Shown: piece by piece, positions 7,743 to 8,775 of the stretch
Layout: every line of letters begins with the position of its first letter
Position numbering within the stretch: the first letter of the stretch is position 1
Assembly: GCA_021785095.1 (NCBI GenBank)
Contig: JAJYGM010000052.1
Span: 1-8,775 of the forward strand
Reading direction: 5' to 3'
Length of the DNA stretch: 8,775 nucleotides
DNA from: Actinomycetes bacterium
GTDB lineage: Bacteria; Actinomycetota; Acidimicrobiia; Acidimicrobiales; Bog-793
Position numbers and translations under genes: made by a program
Notes under the pieces: generated by a model
Told to the model about the DNA's origin: nothing
What the model saw: the letters and a program-made list of their open reading frames with translations, nothing else
Database searches by the model: none

Positions 7743-7784
7743 ACTTCGCGACCGGGGTCCTCAACTTCGCGACCGGGGTCCTCA
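7743..7784. repeat. Perfect 21-bp tandem duplication
   Basis: ACTTCGCGACCGGGGTCCTCA plus no spacer is present twice, at 7743-7763 and 7764-7784, with no mismatch. It lies between the start of the exporter operon (7678) and the hydrolase remnant (from about 7801). The unit is a multiple of three, so it would leave any reading frame through it intact. It could reflect replication slippage, a duplicated binding site in the exporter promoter region, or a former coding repeat. Confidence 0.85.
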
Positions 7785-7800
7785 GCGTCGACACGGGAGT

Positions 7801-8553
7801 GGAGACGACGACGGACTCGCGAGGTACGTCCGATGCACCTGGATGAGGGGGTGGCACCGGACGAGACCTCGGTCCTGTCGGCCGGGGCGGCCCGGGCCAT
7901 GCAAGAGACGCAGGTCGACAGCCACAACCTTTACAGCGCCCCCGGCGAGCATGGGTCTCGGTTGGCTGATGGAGGAGTGGGACGGCAAGCGCGTGATCGG
8001 TCACGGCGGCGGGACGATCGGGCAGCTGTCGTTTCTGCAGTGCCTCCCCGACGAGGGACTGGTGATCGCCCTCCTGACCAACTCGACGGGCGGAGGATCG
8101 TTGTGGCGCGACCTCGCCCGCTGGTTGTTCGAAGAGCTGGCCGGCGTGCACATGGCCGAGCCGCTGAAGCCACCCGACAGCCCTCCCGACCTCGATCTGT
8201 CCCGCTGTGCCGGTACCTACGAGAGGTTCGGGGTCCGCCACGTCGTGACGGTCGAGGACGGCAACTTGATGCTGAGCTCGGAGATCACCGACAAGCTGCC
8301 ACCAGAGCTGCGCCCGGCTTCTCAGCCACCTCCGACTCGGCTGCGCCTTATCGATCGCGAGCGTTTCGCCGCCAGGATCGAGAGAATGGACACCGTCGTC
8401 GCATTCCTCGAGTTCGACCGGGGCGTCCCGGGCTACCTGTTTGCCGGACGCGCGGCGCGACGGACGTCTCGCCGAACCTCGACGCGTCCTGCTCCGAAGA
8501 CCCGCAGCGCGTCGAAGGCATCGGCGTCGAAGACGGCGAGCCCGCGTCGGTAG
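7801..8553 (+). pseudogene. Broken C-terminal half of a beta-lactamase-family serine hydrolase
   Basis: Three consecutive blocks match the C-terminal half of the beta-lactamase/esterase (PF00144-type) serine hydrolases common in actinobacteria, but they lie in two frames. Block 1 (frame of 7816) reads LARYVR. Block 2 starts one frame over at the ATG at 7833 and reads MHLDEGVAPD...VLSAG...YSAPGEH to 7952. Block 3 returns to the first frame at about 7951 with GLGWLMEEWDGKRVIGHGGGTIGQ-type sequence. HGGGTIGQ (8002-8025) is the family's third active-site motif, and LTNS and VPGYLFAGRAARR follow as expected to about 8463. The changes at about 7831-7833 and 7950-7953 are each explained by loss of one or two bases or a compensating gain. 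The SxxK and YxN motifs and roughly the first half of the protein are missing; upstream lie only the 21-bp duplication and the exporter start. After RAARR the frame runs on for 29 residues rich in R, K, S, T and A with no acidic residue, to TAG at 8551-8553, perhaps readthrough of a lost stop. Sequencing error could explain the shifts but not the missing N-terminus. Confidence 0.75.
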
Positions 8554-8677
8554 CGTGGCTTTGGAGCAGAGTCGGCCGAGCTGCCGTTGGACGGTGGTGG
8601 GCATCGGTTTTCTTCTCGGTGGAGTGATCCGTGGCGCCAGCATCTGGGTCGGATCCGGCGCTATCCTGAGCCTCGGC

Positions 8678-8684
8678 AAGGGGG
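8678..8684 (+). promoter_or_regulatory. Likely ribosome binding site before the right-edge gene
   Basis: AAGGGGG lies 11 bases upstream of the ATG at 8696. The spacing is slightly long but the purine run is the best Shine-Dalgarno-like sequence in the 8554-8695 spacer, and it supports this ATG over the upstream in-frame GTGs (8555, 8594, 8597). Confidence 0.4.
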
Positions 8685-8695
8685 CGGCGTCGCTC

Positions 8696-8775
8696 ATGAC
8701 CAGTCCTGTGCAGATGGGTCTGCCCGAAGAGCGGCGACGAGTGGTCGTCGTGGACAACGACCCGGTCATGCGCGC
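8696..8775 (+). CDS. N-terminus of a putative response regulator (3' end outside window)
   Basis: From the ATG at 8696 the frame is open to the right edge, giving 26 full codons. After a short polar leader comes RRRVVVVDNDPVMR, which looks like the first beta strand and acidic pocket of a receiver domain of a two-component response regulator (usual form hhhVDDDPxhR). The second acidic position reads Asn here, a variant found in some receivers. The conserved phosphorylated Asp and the output domain would lie beyond the window, so both family and output are tentative. The frame is also open upstream to beyond 8555 and would add a hydrophobic stretch (GIGFLLGGVIRGASIWVGSG), but a membrane helix ahead of a receiver domain would be unusual, so the shorter start is preferred. 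Confidence 0.5.
   Translation, partial: MTSPVQMGLPEERRRVVVVDNDPVMR

Noticed and set aside
7679..7927. N-terminal extension of the first exporter gene to an ATG at 7927.
   Set aside because: It would be antisense to the hydrolase remnant, has no exporter-like sequence and would make the protein unusually long. There is no good start codon between 7678 and the antisense region. The 21-bp repeat would encode EDPGREV twice in this frame, which is noted but not enough.
8555..8695. Upstream start of the right-edge gene at GTG 8555, which would add a hydrophobic N-terminal segment.
   Set aside because: A membrane helix directly before a receiver-like domain is unusual and no ribosome site precedes 8555, whereas AAGGGGG precedes the ATG at 8696. 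It is not fully excluded because the gene is cut.
7675..8769. Long minus-strand open frame of 364 codons across the hydrolase remnant.
   Set aside because: It has arginine-rich low-complexity composition, no recognisable domain and lies opposite clear hydrolase homology; it is typical of shadow frames in GC-rich DNA.

Overview
The window is high-GC DNA with strong G/C preference at third codon positions. It looks like chromosomal DNA of a high-GC bacterium, most likely an uncultured or environmental actinomycetote. That placement is inferred from codon use and from the type of genes (zinc-ribbon/cyclase/ATPase signalling protein, paired ABC exporter half-transporters, beta-lactamase-fold serine hydrolase). 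There is no rRNA, tRNA or marker gene to confirm it. I see no CRISPR array, insertion sequence, integrase, phage gene or RNA gene.

Layout from left to right. (1) Positions 2-331 (+) are the last 109 codons of a gene cut by the left edge, probably the C-terminus of a multi-pass membrane protein. (2) Positions 332-484 are a spacer with a small hairpin (442-460) and a triple ACGTG repeat (473-487) whose last copy contains the next start codon. (3) Positions 485-4069 (+) hold a 1194-residue signalling protein: double zinc ribbon, class III nucleotide cyclase domain, STAND/AAA-type ATPase and a long TPR-like helical tail. (4) Positions 4071-7678 (-) hold two ABC exporter half-transporters whose reading frames overlap by ATGA. 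They are transcribed leftward and converge on the cyclase gene with one base between the two stop codons. (5) Positions 7679-7800 are the putative upstream region of the exporter operon and contain a perfect 21-bp tandem duplication. (6) Positions 7801-8553 (+) hold the broken 3' half of a beta-lactamase-family serine hydrolase, with two frame changes and no N-terminal catalytic part. (7) Positions 8554-8695 are a spacer. (8) Positions 8696 to the right edge appear to be the first codons of a response-regulator-like gene.

The exporter pair is the clearest functional unit. The upstream subunit has a degenerate Walker B (Asp in the catalytic Glu position) and Glu in place of the Q-loop Gln, with a canonical LSGGQ. 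The downstream subunit has a canonical Walker B and Q-loop but an altered signature (LSAGQ). The deviations all fall on the same composite nucleotide site, as expected of an asymmetric heterodimeric exporter with one consensus and one degenerate ATP site. The cyclase protein is a self-contained sensor/ATPase/second-messenger module and shows no direct link to the exporter beyond adjacency.

No gene here is clearly part of an undescribed system. The points most worth a second look are the start-codon region of the cyclase gene (two overlapping GTG-ACG-TGA mini-ORFs), the decayed hydrolase, the 21-bp duplication and the asymmetric ATP sites.
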